DNA of 64,000 nt. It comes from JASJAR01 sp038530285 (GTDB taxonomy: Bacteria; Pseudomonadota; Alphaproteobacteria; Rhodobacterales; Rhodobacteraceae). Location: NCBI GenBank assembly GCA_038530285.1, contig JBCBCY010000004.1, forward strand, positions 124,001-188,000. Reading direction: 5' to 3'. Under the pieces are notes generated by a model. The model made no database searches, was not told the DNA's origin, and saw only the letters and a program-made list of their open reading frames with translations. The stretch's first letter is position 1; every line of letters starts with the position of its first letter. The position numbers were made by a program, and so were the translations under genes. Of this stretch, positions 42,531 through 51,001 are shown piece after piece.

Positions 42531-42585
42531 TCTTCCTCTTGCCGGAAATACCTCAGGGGGTTTGGGGGACGGCCGTCCCCCATCA
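42531..42585. repeat. Dispersed GC-rich intergenic repeat, copy 4, with perfect palindrome
   Basis: CTTGCCGGAAATACCTCAGGGGG is followed by the perfect 18 bp palindrome GGGGGACGGCCGTCCCCC (42564-42581). The ATACCTCAGGGGG part resembles the ATACTCCGGGGG core of copies 1-3. It lies between the convergent ends of the sugar importer and lpxD and probably stops both transcripts. Confidence 0.55.
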
Positions 42586-42624
42586 GCAAAATGGATAGAA
42601 CGCGGCGCCAGCCGCACCGTGGTG

Positions 42625-43629
42625 TCAGGTCTTGCGCTTGGGGCCTGCCAGCCGCGCCAGCGCGACCGATTGGCGGTGCCAGCTGCGCACCGGCACGGCC
42701 GGATAACCGCCATGGGTCTCACCCGGCCCGATGTCCTTGATCACACCCGACCCGGCGGCCACCTTGGCCCCGTCCCCGATCGCGATGTGATCCGCGATGC
42801 CCACCTTGCCGCCAATCTGGACGAAATTCCCAATCGTCACCGACCCTGAAATCCCGGCCTGGGATACGATCACGCAATGGGCGCCAATTTTGCAATTGTG
42901 CCCGATCTGCACCTGATTATCGATCTTCGTGCCCGGCCCGATCACCGTGTCGCCCCCGGCCCCGCGATCAATGGTGGTGTTTGACCCGATATCGACATCG
43001 TCACCGATCATCACCCGGCCCAGTTGCGGGATCGGCTCCAACCCCGCCTCGCCTTCGGCATAGCCGAACCCGTCCTGGCCCAGGCAAGCCCCTGGCATCA
43101 CACGAACCCGCGCGCCCAGGATCGCATGGCTCAGCGACACATTGGCCCCGATCGCACAGGCCTCGCCCAGAACAACCCCCGCGCCGATCACAGCGTTGGA
43201 CCCAATTGTCGAGCCTGCGCCAATCTCAACCCCCGGCCCGATCACGGCCCCCTGGGCCAGGCGCGCACCTTCGCCAAGCCGCGCGGTCGGATCGACCGCC
43301 CGGTCAAAGGCTGCAACCGACGCGGGGTAAAGCTTTCGGGCAATGCGCGCGTAATCGCGCTGAGGGGCCGCGCTCACCAGCAGCGCCCGGCCAGGCAAGG
43401 CATCAACCAAGCCCTGGGGCACCACAAAAGCCGCCGCCGCCGATGCCAGGGCGGCCTCCAGATGCGCATGTGACGCAACAAAAGAAAGGTCCTGTCCCGT
43501 CGCGATATCCAACGGGGCCACACCCGACACCGGGCGCCCGGCATCATTGAGAAGTTGCAAATCAAATGTGGCTGCAAGCGCGGCCAATGCGATGGGCTCG
43601 GGTGCTGGAAAGAACCGCGGATCAGGCAT
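42625..43629 (-). CDS. lpxD: UDP-3-O-acyl-glucosamine N-acyltransferase LpxD (probable paralogue)
   Basis: This left-handed beta-helix acyltransferase of 334 residues adds a 3-hydroxyacyl chain to the 2-amino group in lipid A synthesis. The N-terminal substrate domain (about 1-100) is followed by hexapeptide repeats. The catalytic His lies in DNQVQIGHNCKIG (about residue 244). The GGKVGIADH and SGVIKDIGPGETHGGYPAVP blocks are typical. The gene directly follows lpxA (6 bp gap) with no fabZ between them, unlike the usual lpxD-fabZ-lpxA-lpxI-lpxB order. With other lipid A-like genes nearby, it is probably a second set. The start is ATG at 43629. Confidence 0.88.
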   Translation of the reverse strand: MPDPRFFPAPEPIALAALAATFDLQLLNDAGRPVSGVAPLDIATGQDLSFVASHAHLEAALASAAAAFVVPQGLVDALPGRALLVSAAPQRDYARIARKLYPASVAAFDRAVDPTARLGEGARLAQGAVIGPGVEIGAGSTIGSNAVIGAGVVLGEACAIGANVSLSHAILGARVRVMPGACLGQDGFGYAEGEAGLEPIPQLGRVMIGDDVDIGSNTTIDRGAGGDTVIGPGTKIDNQVQIGHNCKIGAHCVIVSQAGISGSVTIGNFVQIGGKVGIADHIAIGDGAKVAAGSGVIKDIGPGETHGGYPAVPVRSWHRQSVALARLAGPKRKT

Positions 43630-43635
43630 CGCGGC

Positions 43636-44448
43636 CTACTTCGTTCCCAGAATGGGACGATCCCGGTCGGCGGTCAGAAAATCGATGATCTCCATCACTT
43701 CGGGGACGTCCTTATGCGCTTGCCCCGCCGCAGCGACGCGTTCGGCAAAGGAGCCGTCCTCGGCCTCAAAAATCGCATGGAATGCCGTCTGCAATGCCGA
43801 AATCGTCTCGCGCGACGCACCGCCACGCTTCAGCCCGATGATGTTCAGCCCTTCCAGCTTGGCATGGTTCCCAAACGCCGAGGCATAGGGGATCACATCG
43901 CGCGACACCGCCGCGCATCCGCCAACGATCGCCCGCGACCCGATCCGGCAAAACTGATGGATCCCCGCAAGACCGCCTATAAACGCCCTGTCTCCAACGC
44001 TCACATGACCGGCAAGCGATGCATTCGACGCCACGATCACCGCCTCGCCGATCTGGCAATCATGGCCGATATGGGCCGCCGCCATCACGATTGAACCATC
44101 CCCAATCCGCGTGACACCCCCGCCGAATTCGGTGCCGCGATGAATGGACACCTGTTCGCGGATCATCACATTTTCGCCGATCTCCAGACGGGTCGGCTCA
44201 CCTTGATATCGCAAATGCTGAGGCGGGCCGCCAAGCACCGTAAACGGGCCCACTGTCGATCCCGCGCCAAGGCTTGTGGACCCATCCACAACCACATGGC
44301 TTTCAAGAACCACGCCAGCCCCCAGGACAGCGCCTTCGCCAACCGTACAAAACGGTCCAATCCGCACTCCGGCCCCAAGTTTCGCGGCCGGGTGAACCAC
44401 CGCAAGAGGGTCAATATGGCCAGAAGAGCTCAGATCATCTTTACGCAT
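43636..44448 (-). CDS. lpxA: UDP-GlcNAc acyltransferase LpxA (probable paralogue)
   Basis: This hexapeptide-repeat acyltransferase of 270 residues carries out the first lipid A step, moving a 3-hydroxyacyl chain from ACP to the 3-position of UDP-GlcNAc. The catalytic His is at about 129 in AAAHIGHDC. The IREQVSIHRGTEFGGG, HQFCRIGSRAIVGGCAAV and GNHAKLEGLNIIGLKRGG blocks match LpxA closely. The length is normal. It heads a two-gene minus-strand unit with lpxD, and 193 bp separate it from the divergent epimerase gene. The missing fabZ neighbour and a nearby GnnA/GnnB-like pair suggest a substrate other than plain UDP-GlcNAc. Confidence 0.88.
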   Translation of the reverse strand: MRKDDLSSSGHIDPLAVVHPAAKLGAGVRIGPFCTVGEGAVLGAGVVLESHVVVDGSTSLGAGSTVGPFTVLGGPPQHLRYQGEPTRLEIGENVMIREQVSIHRGTEFGGGVTRIGDGSIVMAAAHIGHDCQIGEAVIVASNASLAGHVSVGDRAFIGGLAGIHQFCRIGSRAIVGGCAAVSRDVIPYASAFGNHAKLEGLNIIGLKRGGASRETISALQTAFHAIFEAEDGSFAERVAAAGQAHKDVPEVMEIIDFLTADRDRPILGTK

Positions 44449-44641
44449 GGACCATCCCTAAACCAGTCATGGGCGGGGGTCCATGCACGCGGTCCGCATG
44501 AGCCGTCGCTGGCACCTTCCCACCCCATCGCCCAGCGGCATAGGCGATCGTTCAAGGCTCCGCAACTCGCTCGGCACAACGGTTGATCATCCGCCGCCGC
44601 TTGCGTAAGCCATACCGGTCAGCAGGGGACCAAACAGCGTC

Positions 44642-45592
44642 ATGCGCGTATTCATTACAGGCGGTTCGGGGTGCGTCGGTCATTATCTCGTCCGGGAATT
44701 CCTTGCCGACCCGAGCAATGAACTGGTGTTGCTTCTGCGCACACCAGAAAAGCTCACCCTGCCGGACAACGCCGGCTCGCGGGTGACGGTCTTGCAAGGT
44801 GATCTGACGGACGGGGCGCGACTGCTACAAGATCAGGGCCGGTTCGATCTGGCGATCCTGGCGGCCACAGCCTGGGGCGGTGCACGCACCTTCGACGTGA
44901 CGGTCGACGCCAATCTCGCACTTGCCGATCAACTTATCGGGGATGGCTGCGAGCGGATCATCTACTTTGCCACGGCCAGCGTGATGTCGCGGGATCTTGA
45001 ACTGATCGAAGAAGCCCGCGATCATGGCACCGCCTATATCCGGGCCAAGCACAAGCTGGTTTCAACGATCGAAACCCGCGCCAATGCCGCGCGCATCATC
45101 GGCTTTTTCCCGACCGTGGTTTTCGGCGGCGGAGAAGCTCCGGTGAACGCGCCACGCTCTCACCTTGTGCGGATGCTGTTTGAAAACAAGCGCTGGCTGC
45201 CGCTTCTGCGGCGCTTGTCAGCCAATGGCCGGCTGCATTTGATCCACCCCGCCGACATCGCGCGGCTTGCGGTGCACTTCGCAACCGCCGCCCAGGGTGA
45301 TGGGCCCGAACGGATTGTCCTGGGCAATGCCCCCAACACCGTGGACGAATTGATTGCCGCGGTCGCGACGGCCACAGGACACCGACACCGACCGATCTTT
45401 CGGGTCACAGAGAACCGCGTTGAATTCGTGGCCAAGGTGTTGCGCCTGAAGATGACGCCGTGGGATTTGTACAACGCACGCAATACCGATCAAAGCTACC
45501 CTTCGGCTGTCAAGCCCAGCGATTTCGGCCTGCCGATGGAAATGGCAGATATCCATGCAGGTCTTCGCGCGGTCGGGTTTGCCAAGACCTAG
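44642..45592 (+). CDS. NAD-dependent epimerase/dehydratase-family protein (extended SDR)
   Basis: The Rossmann N-terminus of this 316-residue protein is MRVFITGGSGCVGHYLVREF. An active-site-type YIRAK (YxxxK pattern) lies near residue 140 after FATASVMSR, and substrate-domain text follows (GFFPTVVFGGGEAPVNAPRSH). The first glycine motif is GGSGCVG rather than the usual GxxGFIG. Close relatives act on nucleotide sugars. It lies alone on the plus strand between lpxA and the aminotransferase and is probably part of the same surface-glycan locus. The substrate is not known. Confidence 0.8.
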   Translation: MRVFITGGSGCVGHYLVREFLADPSNELVLLLRTPEKLTLPDNAGSRVTVLQGDLTDGARLLQDQGRFDLAILAATAWGGARTFDVTVDANLALADQLIGDGCERIIYFATASVMSRDLELIEEARDHGTAYIRAKHKLVSTIETRANAARIIGFFPTVVFGGGEAPVNAPRSHLVRMLFENKRWLPLLRRLSANGRLHLIHPADIARLAVHFATAAQGDGPERIVLGNAPNTVDELIAAVATATGHRHRPIFRVTENRVEFVAKVLRLKMTPWDLYNARNTDQSYPSAVKPSDFGLPMEMADIHAGLRAVGFAKT

Positions 45593-45608
45593 CCCGTCGC
45601 GCCGCCCC

Positions 45609-45636
45609 CAGGGGCCTTTACGCTTAAAAGCCCCTG
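45609..45636. terminator. Hairpin between convergent epimerase and aminotransferase genes
   Basis: CAGGGGC (45609-45615) pairs with GCCCCTG (45630-45636), extended by three T-A pairs after one mismatch. It lies in the 97 bp gap between the two stop codons and could end both transcripts. It has no T-run on either side. Confidence 0.5.
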
Positions 45637-45689
45637 AACGCCGCTCCCAAGCGTGAAGTCCGGAACGCTCTACCCCGTCCGCCGCGCGA

Positions 45690-46817
45690 TCACGCGAAAA
45701 AGTCCCGCACGCCTGCGATCACCAGATCCTGTTCAGCCTCAGTCAGGTACGGATGAACCGGCAGGCAAAGCTGCGTGGCTGACAAGTCTTCGGTGCCCGC
45801 CAAACCACCCGCCCCGATCAGGCCGCTGGCAAAGGCGGGCTGCAAATGCGTCGCCTCTTTGTAATACAGCACCGCCGGGATGCCGCGGTCGCTGAGATGC
45901 GCATGAAGCGCGTCGCGCCGGGGCGTGGTGATGCGGTAATAACTCCAGCACGGGTCGGTGCCCGCCGGCGCCTTGGCCGTGTCCACCAGGTCGCCGATTT
46001 CGGCCGCATAGCGATCCGCAATTGCCTGGCGTTTGATCAATTCGTCATCAAACACGGTCAGCTTGGTCAACAAAACGGCCGCCTGCATCGTATCCAGACG
46101 CGAATTCGTGCCCAACACCCGGTGTGCCTTGGGGGCCCCATAAAGCCCGTGATCGCGCACAACCTTCATCTGGTCGGCAATCGCATCATCATTGGTGAAC
46201 ATCGCCCCGCCGTCGCCAAAACAGCCCAGCGATTTTGACGGATAAAAGCTGGTCGCAGCCCCGTCGCCCAGGGCCCCACACATGCCATCGCGCCCGACCG
46301 ACCCGAAAGACTGAGCCGCATCGTAAAACAGCTTCAGCCCGTGTTCGGTCGCAATCGCCTGCAAGGCCGCGTGCTCGGCCGGAATACCGAACAGATCAAC
46401 CGCAAGCACCGCCTTCGGGGTCAGATCCGCATCGAACCCTTCGATGGCGCGGGTCAGAGCAGCAGGATCCATATTGCCGCTTTCAACCGCAACATCGACA
46501 AAGACCGGCGTCGCGCCCGCCAGCATGATCGCCTCTGCCGTGGCCGCATAGGTCAACGATGGGCAAAACACCGCATCCCCGTGCCCGATCCCGGCAGAGC
46601 GCAGCATCACCTGCAGCGCATCGGTGCCATTGGCACAGGCCACGGCATGTTTCACGCCCAGATAAGCTGCCAGCTTGTGTTCCAGTTCGGCCACTTCCGG
46701 GCCGCTGACAAACCGCCCGTGATCAAGCACTGCCAGGATCGCCTTGGTCATTTCCGGCTCGCAGGCATCGCGCTGGCGCGAAATGTCGATGAACGACGGT
46801 TTTATACTTTGCAACAT
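45690..46817 (-). CDS. DegT/DnrJ/EryC1-family sugar aminotransferase (GnnB/WbpE-like)
   Basis: This 375-residue PLP-dependent enzyme transaminates a keto-sugar nucleotide. The PLP lysine is near residue 195 in TSFYPSKSLGCFGDGG. ANGTDALQVML and FYDAAQSFGS line the cofactor site, and LGTNSRLDTMQAAVL is a family landmark. Close relatives are WbpE (3-amino uronic acid path) and GnnB (UDP-GlcNAc3N path). It is on the same strand as, and 55 bp downstream of, a Gfo/Idh oxidoreductase, the usual partner that makes the 3-keto sugar. This pair and the lpxA/lpxD genes nearby are the reason to suspect a 3-amino lipid A-type sugar. Confidence 0.85.
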   Translation of the reverse strand: MLQSIKPSFIDISRQRDACEPEMTKAILAVLDHGRFVSGPEVAELEHKLAAYLGVKHAVACANGTDALQVMLRSAGIGHGDAVFCPSLTYAATAEAIMLAGATPVFVDVAVESGNMDPAALTRAIEGFDADLTPKAVLAVDLFGIPAEHAALQAIATEHGLKLFYDAAQSFGSVGRDGMCGALGDGAATSFYPSKSLGCFGDGGAMFTNDDAIADQMKVVRDHGLYGAPKAHRVLGTNSRLDTMQAAVLLTKLTVFDDELIKRQAIADRYAAEIGDLVDTAKAPAGTDPCWSYYRITTPRRDALHAHLSDRGIPAVLYYKEATHLQPAFASGLIGAGGLAGTEDLSATQLCLPVHPYLTEAEQDLVIAGVRDFFA

Positions 46818-46872
46818 TTCAGTCCCCTTCTCGGGTAGCTTATCCGAAACACTTGACCATTTCGAACATTAA

Positions 46873-47820
46873 TCATGCGGCCCCCTCGGCCGCCAATTCC
46901 AGGGCCCGGATTACATCAAGGCCTTCCTGCGCGCTCGCCCGCGGGGCATGACCCGCCACGATTGCGGCCATGAACCCTTCAAGCTCGGCCGTCAGCGGCA
47001 TCGCATCGCCCAGAGCCACATATTCAGGCTCGGCGTTTTCGAACCGAATGCCGGTGTCTTCGCGCCAGATCTTGTGGCGATAGACCGCCAATTTCTGGTC
47101 TGGAGCCTCGAAATCATCAAACACGGCCATCGCATCGGCCCCGATCACCGAAAACCGCCGCTCGCGCTTGGGCGACAGACGCGACACAAAGACATGCGCT
47201 TTCGCCCCCGACCCGAAGCCCAGATGCAAATGCGCAAAATCCGGCACGTCCGTGACCCCGGCGATGCCTTCCAGCCGGGCGGTCTGCGGCGCTTCGCCCA
47301 TGATCGCCAGCAGGATCGACAGATCATGCGGCGCGATATCCCACATCACATCGGTGCCGGTGAAAAACTTGCCCAACCCCAGCCGCGTCGCATGGACATA
47401 GCGGACCTGACCCAATGCCCCGGTGGCCACAACATCTTCCAACGCGCGGTAGCCGGGATGAAACCGCAAGACATGGCCGGTCATCGCCACCCGGTTGGCC
47501 GCTTGGGCGGCCGACACAATCGCTTCGGCCCGCGCCGAATTCATCGCCATGGGCTTTTCAACAAGCACGTGCTTGCCCGCCGCCAGGGCCGACAAGGCCA
47601 CATCTGGATTAATCGTCGGCGGCAGGGCGATCACCACGCCGTCAACGCTGGGATCCGCCAGAAGCGCCTCGGTCGTGACACCCGGCGCGCCGAATTCGGC
47701 CTGGGCCTTGGCGCGCTTTTCGGGGTCGGCATCGGCAACCGCGGCCAGCACGCCAAGGCCAGCCAGCGTTCGGGCATGGTTCTTGCCCCAATCCCCGCAT
47801 CCGATCGTCCCGATCCGCAC
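46873..47820 (-). CDS. Gfo/Idh/MocA-family oxidoreductase (GnnA/WbpB-like)
   Basis: This NAD-dependent dehydrogenase of 315 residues has its Rossmann motif in IGTIGCGDWGKNHARTLAGLG and the EKP motif in LVEKPMAMN. The WDIAPHDLSILLAI block holds the catalytic-region His. The GxGxWGKNHxR start and short length match WbpB/WlbA and GnnA-like sugar-nucleotide 3-dehydrogenases. The start is GTG at 47820. It lies upstream of the aminotransferase on the same strand and diverges from lptF. It is inferred to oxidise the 3-position of a UDP-HexNAc that the aminotransferase then aminates. Confidence 0.85.
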   Translation of the reverse strand: MRIGTIGCGDWGKNHARTLAGLGVLAAVADADPEKRAKAQAEFGAPGVTTEALLADPSVDGVVIALPPTINPDVALSALAAGKHVLVEKPMAMNSARAEAIVSAAQAANRVAMTGHVLRFHPGYRALEDVVATGALGQVRYVHATRLGLGKFFTGTDVMWDIAPHDLSILLAIMGEAPQTARLEGIAGVTDVPDFAHLHLGFGSGAKAHVFVSRLSPKRERRFSVIGADAMAVFDDFEAPDQKLAVYRHKIWREDTGIRFENAEPEYVALGDAMPLTAELEGFMAAIVAGHAPRASAQEGLDVIRALELAAEGAA

Positions 47821-48039
47821 GTTTTGTCCCTAACTGTTTGCCTGATGGCCGTTTGGCCTGGTTTTAACCCCGCTTACGGCCAAGCCCTTAATCCCGCAAG
47901 AAGATCATGTGCCGCTGGCGCGCGGAAGCCCGCCGATCCCGTAACCTTTGTAACAATCCTGCCACCCCCTCGATTGACCGCCCCGTCGGCCCCACATACA
48001 CCCAGACCGTGGCCCCAACGGTCGCCAAAGGCCGGCGCA

Positions 48040-49143
48040 ATGAAACTTCTGCAATGGAGCATCCTGAAACGCATGTCCGTCAGCACGGGCATCACCTTCG
48101 TGCTGCTTGGTGCCATTGCGACCACGACCCAGGTGTTCAACCAGCTTTACCGCCTGATCGAGGCGTCATCGGACATCACCTTCGCATTGCGGCTTTACGC
48201 CTTCATGATCCCAACCGTGACCGTCACCATCCTGCCGGTGGCCTTTTTGATCGGCGCAATGGGCGTCTACCGGGCGATGGAAGAAGACCGCGAAAGCGTG
48301 ATCGTCTCCGCCTCGGGCGCGCCTTTGTGGTTCGTGATGAAACCGGCTGTCATTCTTGGCATGATCGTGTCTGTGATCGTGCTGGCCGTCTCGACCCTGG
48401 TCGAACCTTTGTCCAACCGTGAGGTGCGCAATTCCATCGCCCTTCTGACCGCTGATATCGCCGAATATGTCGCCAGCCAGGGGATCTTGACCGAGATCGA
48501 GCGCGATCTGTTCGTGCGCGGCGGCACCCGCGCGGCGGACGGCGAAATCGACGGGCTCTTCATCCTGGACCGGCGCGACCCCTCGCAAGAGGTGATCTAT
48601 GTCGCCGAAGGGGGCCGTGTGGCCGAAGACGACGGGTCCATGGTGCTGGAAATGTTCGGCGGCGCAATCCATGTCCGGGTGATCCAAACGGGCCGGGTCC
48701 ACAGGTTCGAATTCGGCAATTACATGTCGTCCGTGCCCTGGTTTGAAGGGGCCGAAACACTTGCCTACCGTCCGCGAGAAACCACCACCGATGTGCTTCT
48801 GGCCGCCCAGGCCACGGGCGCCGAAATGGGGTTTCGACTGTCTGAAGCGCGCAGCGAACTGGTGCGCCGTTTTACCGATTGGCTCTATCCCGCTGCCTAT
48901 CTGGGCGTCGGCGCCAGCATATTGATCCTGTCGCGCGGGCGCCGGTTTGCCTATCGCTGGCTCTTGCCGGCCACCCTTTTGGTGGGGGTGCCGGTCAAAG
49001 CGGTCGGCCTTGCCATCATCGGAACAGCCGGCACCCAGGGCTGGGCCGTCATCGTCGCCCTCGCCGTGCCGTTGCTGGCGGCCATCTCACCCATCGTGAT
49101 TGGCGCGCTCCAGCGCTTTGCGGTATTGGTCCGCTTGGCATGA
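48040..49143 (+). CDS. LptF/LptG-family permease (first)
   Basis: This 367-residue inner-membrane protein has the LptF/LptG layout. Two helices lie near the N-terminus and one near residue 100, then a periplasmic beta-rich region (about 125-270, including GGTRAADGEIDGLFILD), then three C-terminal helices. Typical text is TILPVAFLIGAMGVYRAMEEDRESVIVSASG. In the standard system these proteins take LPS from the inner membrane to LptC. The gene is not next to lptD/surA-type genes, as LptF often is in this group, so it is probably a second copy. The ATG is at 48040; the longer upstream frame overlaps the divergent oxidoreductase. Confidence 0.85.
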   Translation: MKLLQWSILKRMSVSTGITFVLLGAIATTTQVFNQLYRLIEASSDITFALRLYAFMIPTVTVTILPVAFLIGAMGVYRAMEEDRESVIVSASGAPLWFVMKPAVILGMIVSVIVLAVSTLVEPLSNREVRNSIALLTADIAEYVASQGILTEIERDLFVRGGTRAADGEIDGLFILDRRDPSQEVIYVAEGGRVAEDDGSMVLEMFGGAIHVRVIQTGRVHRFEFGNYMSSVPWFEGAETLAYRPRETTTDVLLAAQATGAEMGFRLSEARSELVRRFTDWLYPAAYLGVGASILILSRGRRFAYRWLLPATLLVGVPVKAVGLAIIGTAGTQGWAVIVALAVPLLAAISPIVIGALQRFAVLVRLA

Positions 49144-49191
49144 TGCGCATAGCCGTTCCGCTGACCCGACTTTCGGCGTATTGAGGCGCCC

Positions 49192-50271
49192 ATGGCCGCG
49201 CGTATGCTCTTTTTCTATATCTTCCGTCAGCACCTTTTGCTGACGCTTCTTGTGTTGTTGCTTTTGACCTTCATCGTCGATGTGGTGCAATTCGCCGAAC
49301 GCTCCCGCCTGCGCGGGTCCGGCAGCTTCGATGTCTGGGCAGAATTGCAGCGCATCGTCCTGCAGACCCCATCGCTTTTGCAATCGATGCTGCCCTATGT
49401 CCTGCTGGTCAGCACGGCGCTTTTGGTGCTGCGCATGGGCCGCCAATACGAGCTGGCGATTTTCCTGCAAATCGGGCGCCCCTCGCGGCGGGTCCTGGCC
49501 CCGCTGGTGGTCGGCGGCGTCGTGATCGGGCTTTTGTACACTTACGCACTGAACCCGCTGGCCAGCGTGTCGCGCAACCTGGAAAATCAGGACCGCCCCG
49601 CCGCCGTGGCCGGCGCGACCGAGGTTGGTGAAGCCCGCGAGATCGTGTTGCGTGACGCCGATGGCTACCACTTCCTTCTGGTTGATGAGATCAATGCCGA
49701 AGCCACCGCGCTGGAAGGGGTCACCTACCTCAGGCTCGACAATGACCACCGGCTGTTAAACCGCGTGAACGCCCCCCGTGCGGCCTGGCTTGACGGCGAA
49801 TTGGTCTTCTCAGAGGCGCGCGATCTGGGCACGGGGCTGGGCGAGCCCATCGTCGAGGGCGGCAGCCTCAGGCTGGATTTTCCCCAAACCGTATTGACCC
49901 ACAAGGCCCGCGACCGGTTCTCGATCTCGGTTTATGAACTGCCCGGCGTGATCGCGGCGACCCGGCTGGTGGGCGCCTCGCCCTACGGGTTGGCCAATCA
50001 CTTTCAAAACCTCATCGCCCTGCCTGCGCTTTTGGGGGCCATCTCGTTTCTGGCCGGCGCGCTGATCTATCACCCGGTGATGCGCGGCCAGTTGCGCGGC
50101 GACATCGTCGCTATCATGGGCACGGCCTTTGCGATCTACTTTCTGGTGACCTTCACCGATGCCTTGGGCGGCTCCGGCGCCGTGCCGCCTGCCATCCTGG
50201 CCTGGGGCCTGCCGGTGGTCTTCGGCGTCGCCGGCGTGATCGTTCTGTCGATCCGATCAAAGCGGCGATAA
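49192..50271 (+). CDS. LptF/LptG-family permease (second)
   Basis: This 359-residue partner of the preceding gene has the same layout: helices at about 6-28, 58-80 and 102-125 (LVVGGVVIGLLYTYALNPL). A periplasmic jelly-roll-type segment follows at about 130-260 (DADGYHFLLVDEINAEA, LDGELVFSEARDLG), then C-terminal helices. QSMLPYVLLVSTALLVLRMGRQYELAIF is typical of the family. It starts 48 bp after the first permease. No LptA, LptB or LptC gene is in the window, so they must be supplied from elsewhere. Confidence 0.85.
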   Translation: MAARMLFFYIFRQHLLLTLLVLLLLTFIVDVVQFAERSRLRGSGSFDVWAELQRIVLQTPSLLQSMLPYVLLVSTALLVLRMGRQYELAIFLQIGRPSRRVLAPLVVGGVVIGLLYTYALNPLASVSRNLENQDRPAAVAGATEVGEAREIVLRDADGYHFLLVDEINAEATALEGVTYLRLDNDHRLLNRVNAPRAAWLDGELVFSEARDLGTGLGEPIVEGGSLRLDFPQTVLTHKARDRFSISVYELPGVIAATRLVGASPYGLANHFQNLIALPALLGAISFLAGALIYHPVMRGQLRGDIVAIMGTAFAIYFLVTFTDALGGSGAVPPAILAWGLPVVFGVAGVIVLSIRSKRR

Positions 50272-50275
50272 CGCG

Positions 50276-51001
50276 ATGACGGCGCCCCTGCGCGGCAAGC
50301 ACTATTTGCCGGAAATCCACGACCTTTATCCCGGTATGGCCGGAAAGCTCGACGCGCTGATCGCGGCCTTTCCACCAGCCGCCCGGCCCCATATCGCCTA
50401 TTCGGTCGTGCCCAATTGGATGGGCGCGGACCCCTTGGATGGCGCGCCTGACTTCGTCGCCCGCCTGCAGGCCCTGCCGGGGTATCTGGTGCTGCACGGG
50501 CTGACCCACACCAAGGGCCCCGATCTGTGGAACTGGCTGGCCTACGGCCATGAAAACCGGTCAGAATTTGCCGGTCTCACAGATGTTGAAACGGCTGAGA
50601 AACTCGACCGGGGGCTTGGCGTTTTCGCCGCCGCAGGCCTTGCGCGGCCGACCTGGTTCTGCGCGCCCCGCTGGACCCCGTCGCGCGGGCTGAACGCCGC
50701 CCTGTTTGAGCGCGGCTTCAAAGGCGTTCTGGCCCGCGCCGGGCTGGACCTGCCCGACCAGCACATCGCCATGCCGCCGTTGAATTTCGACGAAGGCGCG
50801 CGGGCGTGGAAAATCGCCCCCGGCCGGGTGCTGCGCAAAGCCCAGATCGCCCGGTTGTGCGCCCAAAAAGACCCGTTCCGTCTGGTTTTACACCCCGACG
50901 ATCTGGATCATCCCAAGACCTTCGCGCAGTTCCGCCGGGCCGCCGCACAGCTGGAAAGGACCGGCTGGACGCCAATGCCACTGGACGCTTTCGTACCATG
51001 A
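50276..51001 (+). CDS. DUF2334/polysaccharide deacetylase-like protein
   Basis: This 241-residue protein of deacetylase type (NodB-like superfamily) was placed by motifs only. LPEIHDLYPGM carries the His-Asp where the family has the metal Asp pair. YLVLHGLTHTKGPDLWNWL holds the HxxxH-like pair. WFCAPRWTPSRGLNAALFERGF follows the usual arrangement. No signal peptide is seen, so a cytoplasmic role on a nucleotide sugar or lipid intermediate is likely. It lies 4 bp after the second LptF/G-type gene and overlaps the LpxB-related gene by 4 bp. A role replacing LpxC (deacetylation) is speculative. Confidence 0.7.
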   Translation: MTAPLRGKHYLPEIHDLYPGMAGKLDALIAAFPPAARPHIAYSVVPNWMGADPLDGAPDFVARLQALPGYLVLHGLTHTKGPDLWNWLAYGHENRSEFAGLTDVETAEKLDRGLGVFAAAGLARPTWFCAPRWTPSRGLNAALFERGFKGVLARAGLDLPDQHIAMPPLNFDEGARAWKIAPGRVLRKAQIARLCAQKDPFRLVLHPDDLDHPKTFAQFRRAAAQLERTGWTPMPLDAFVP

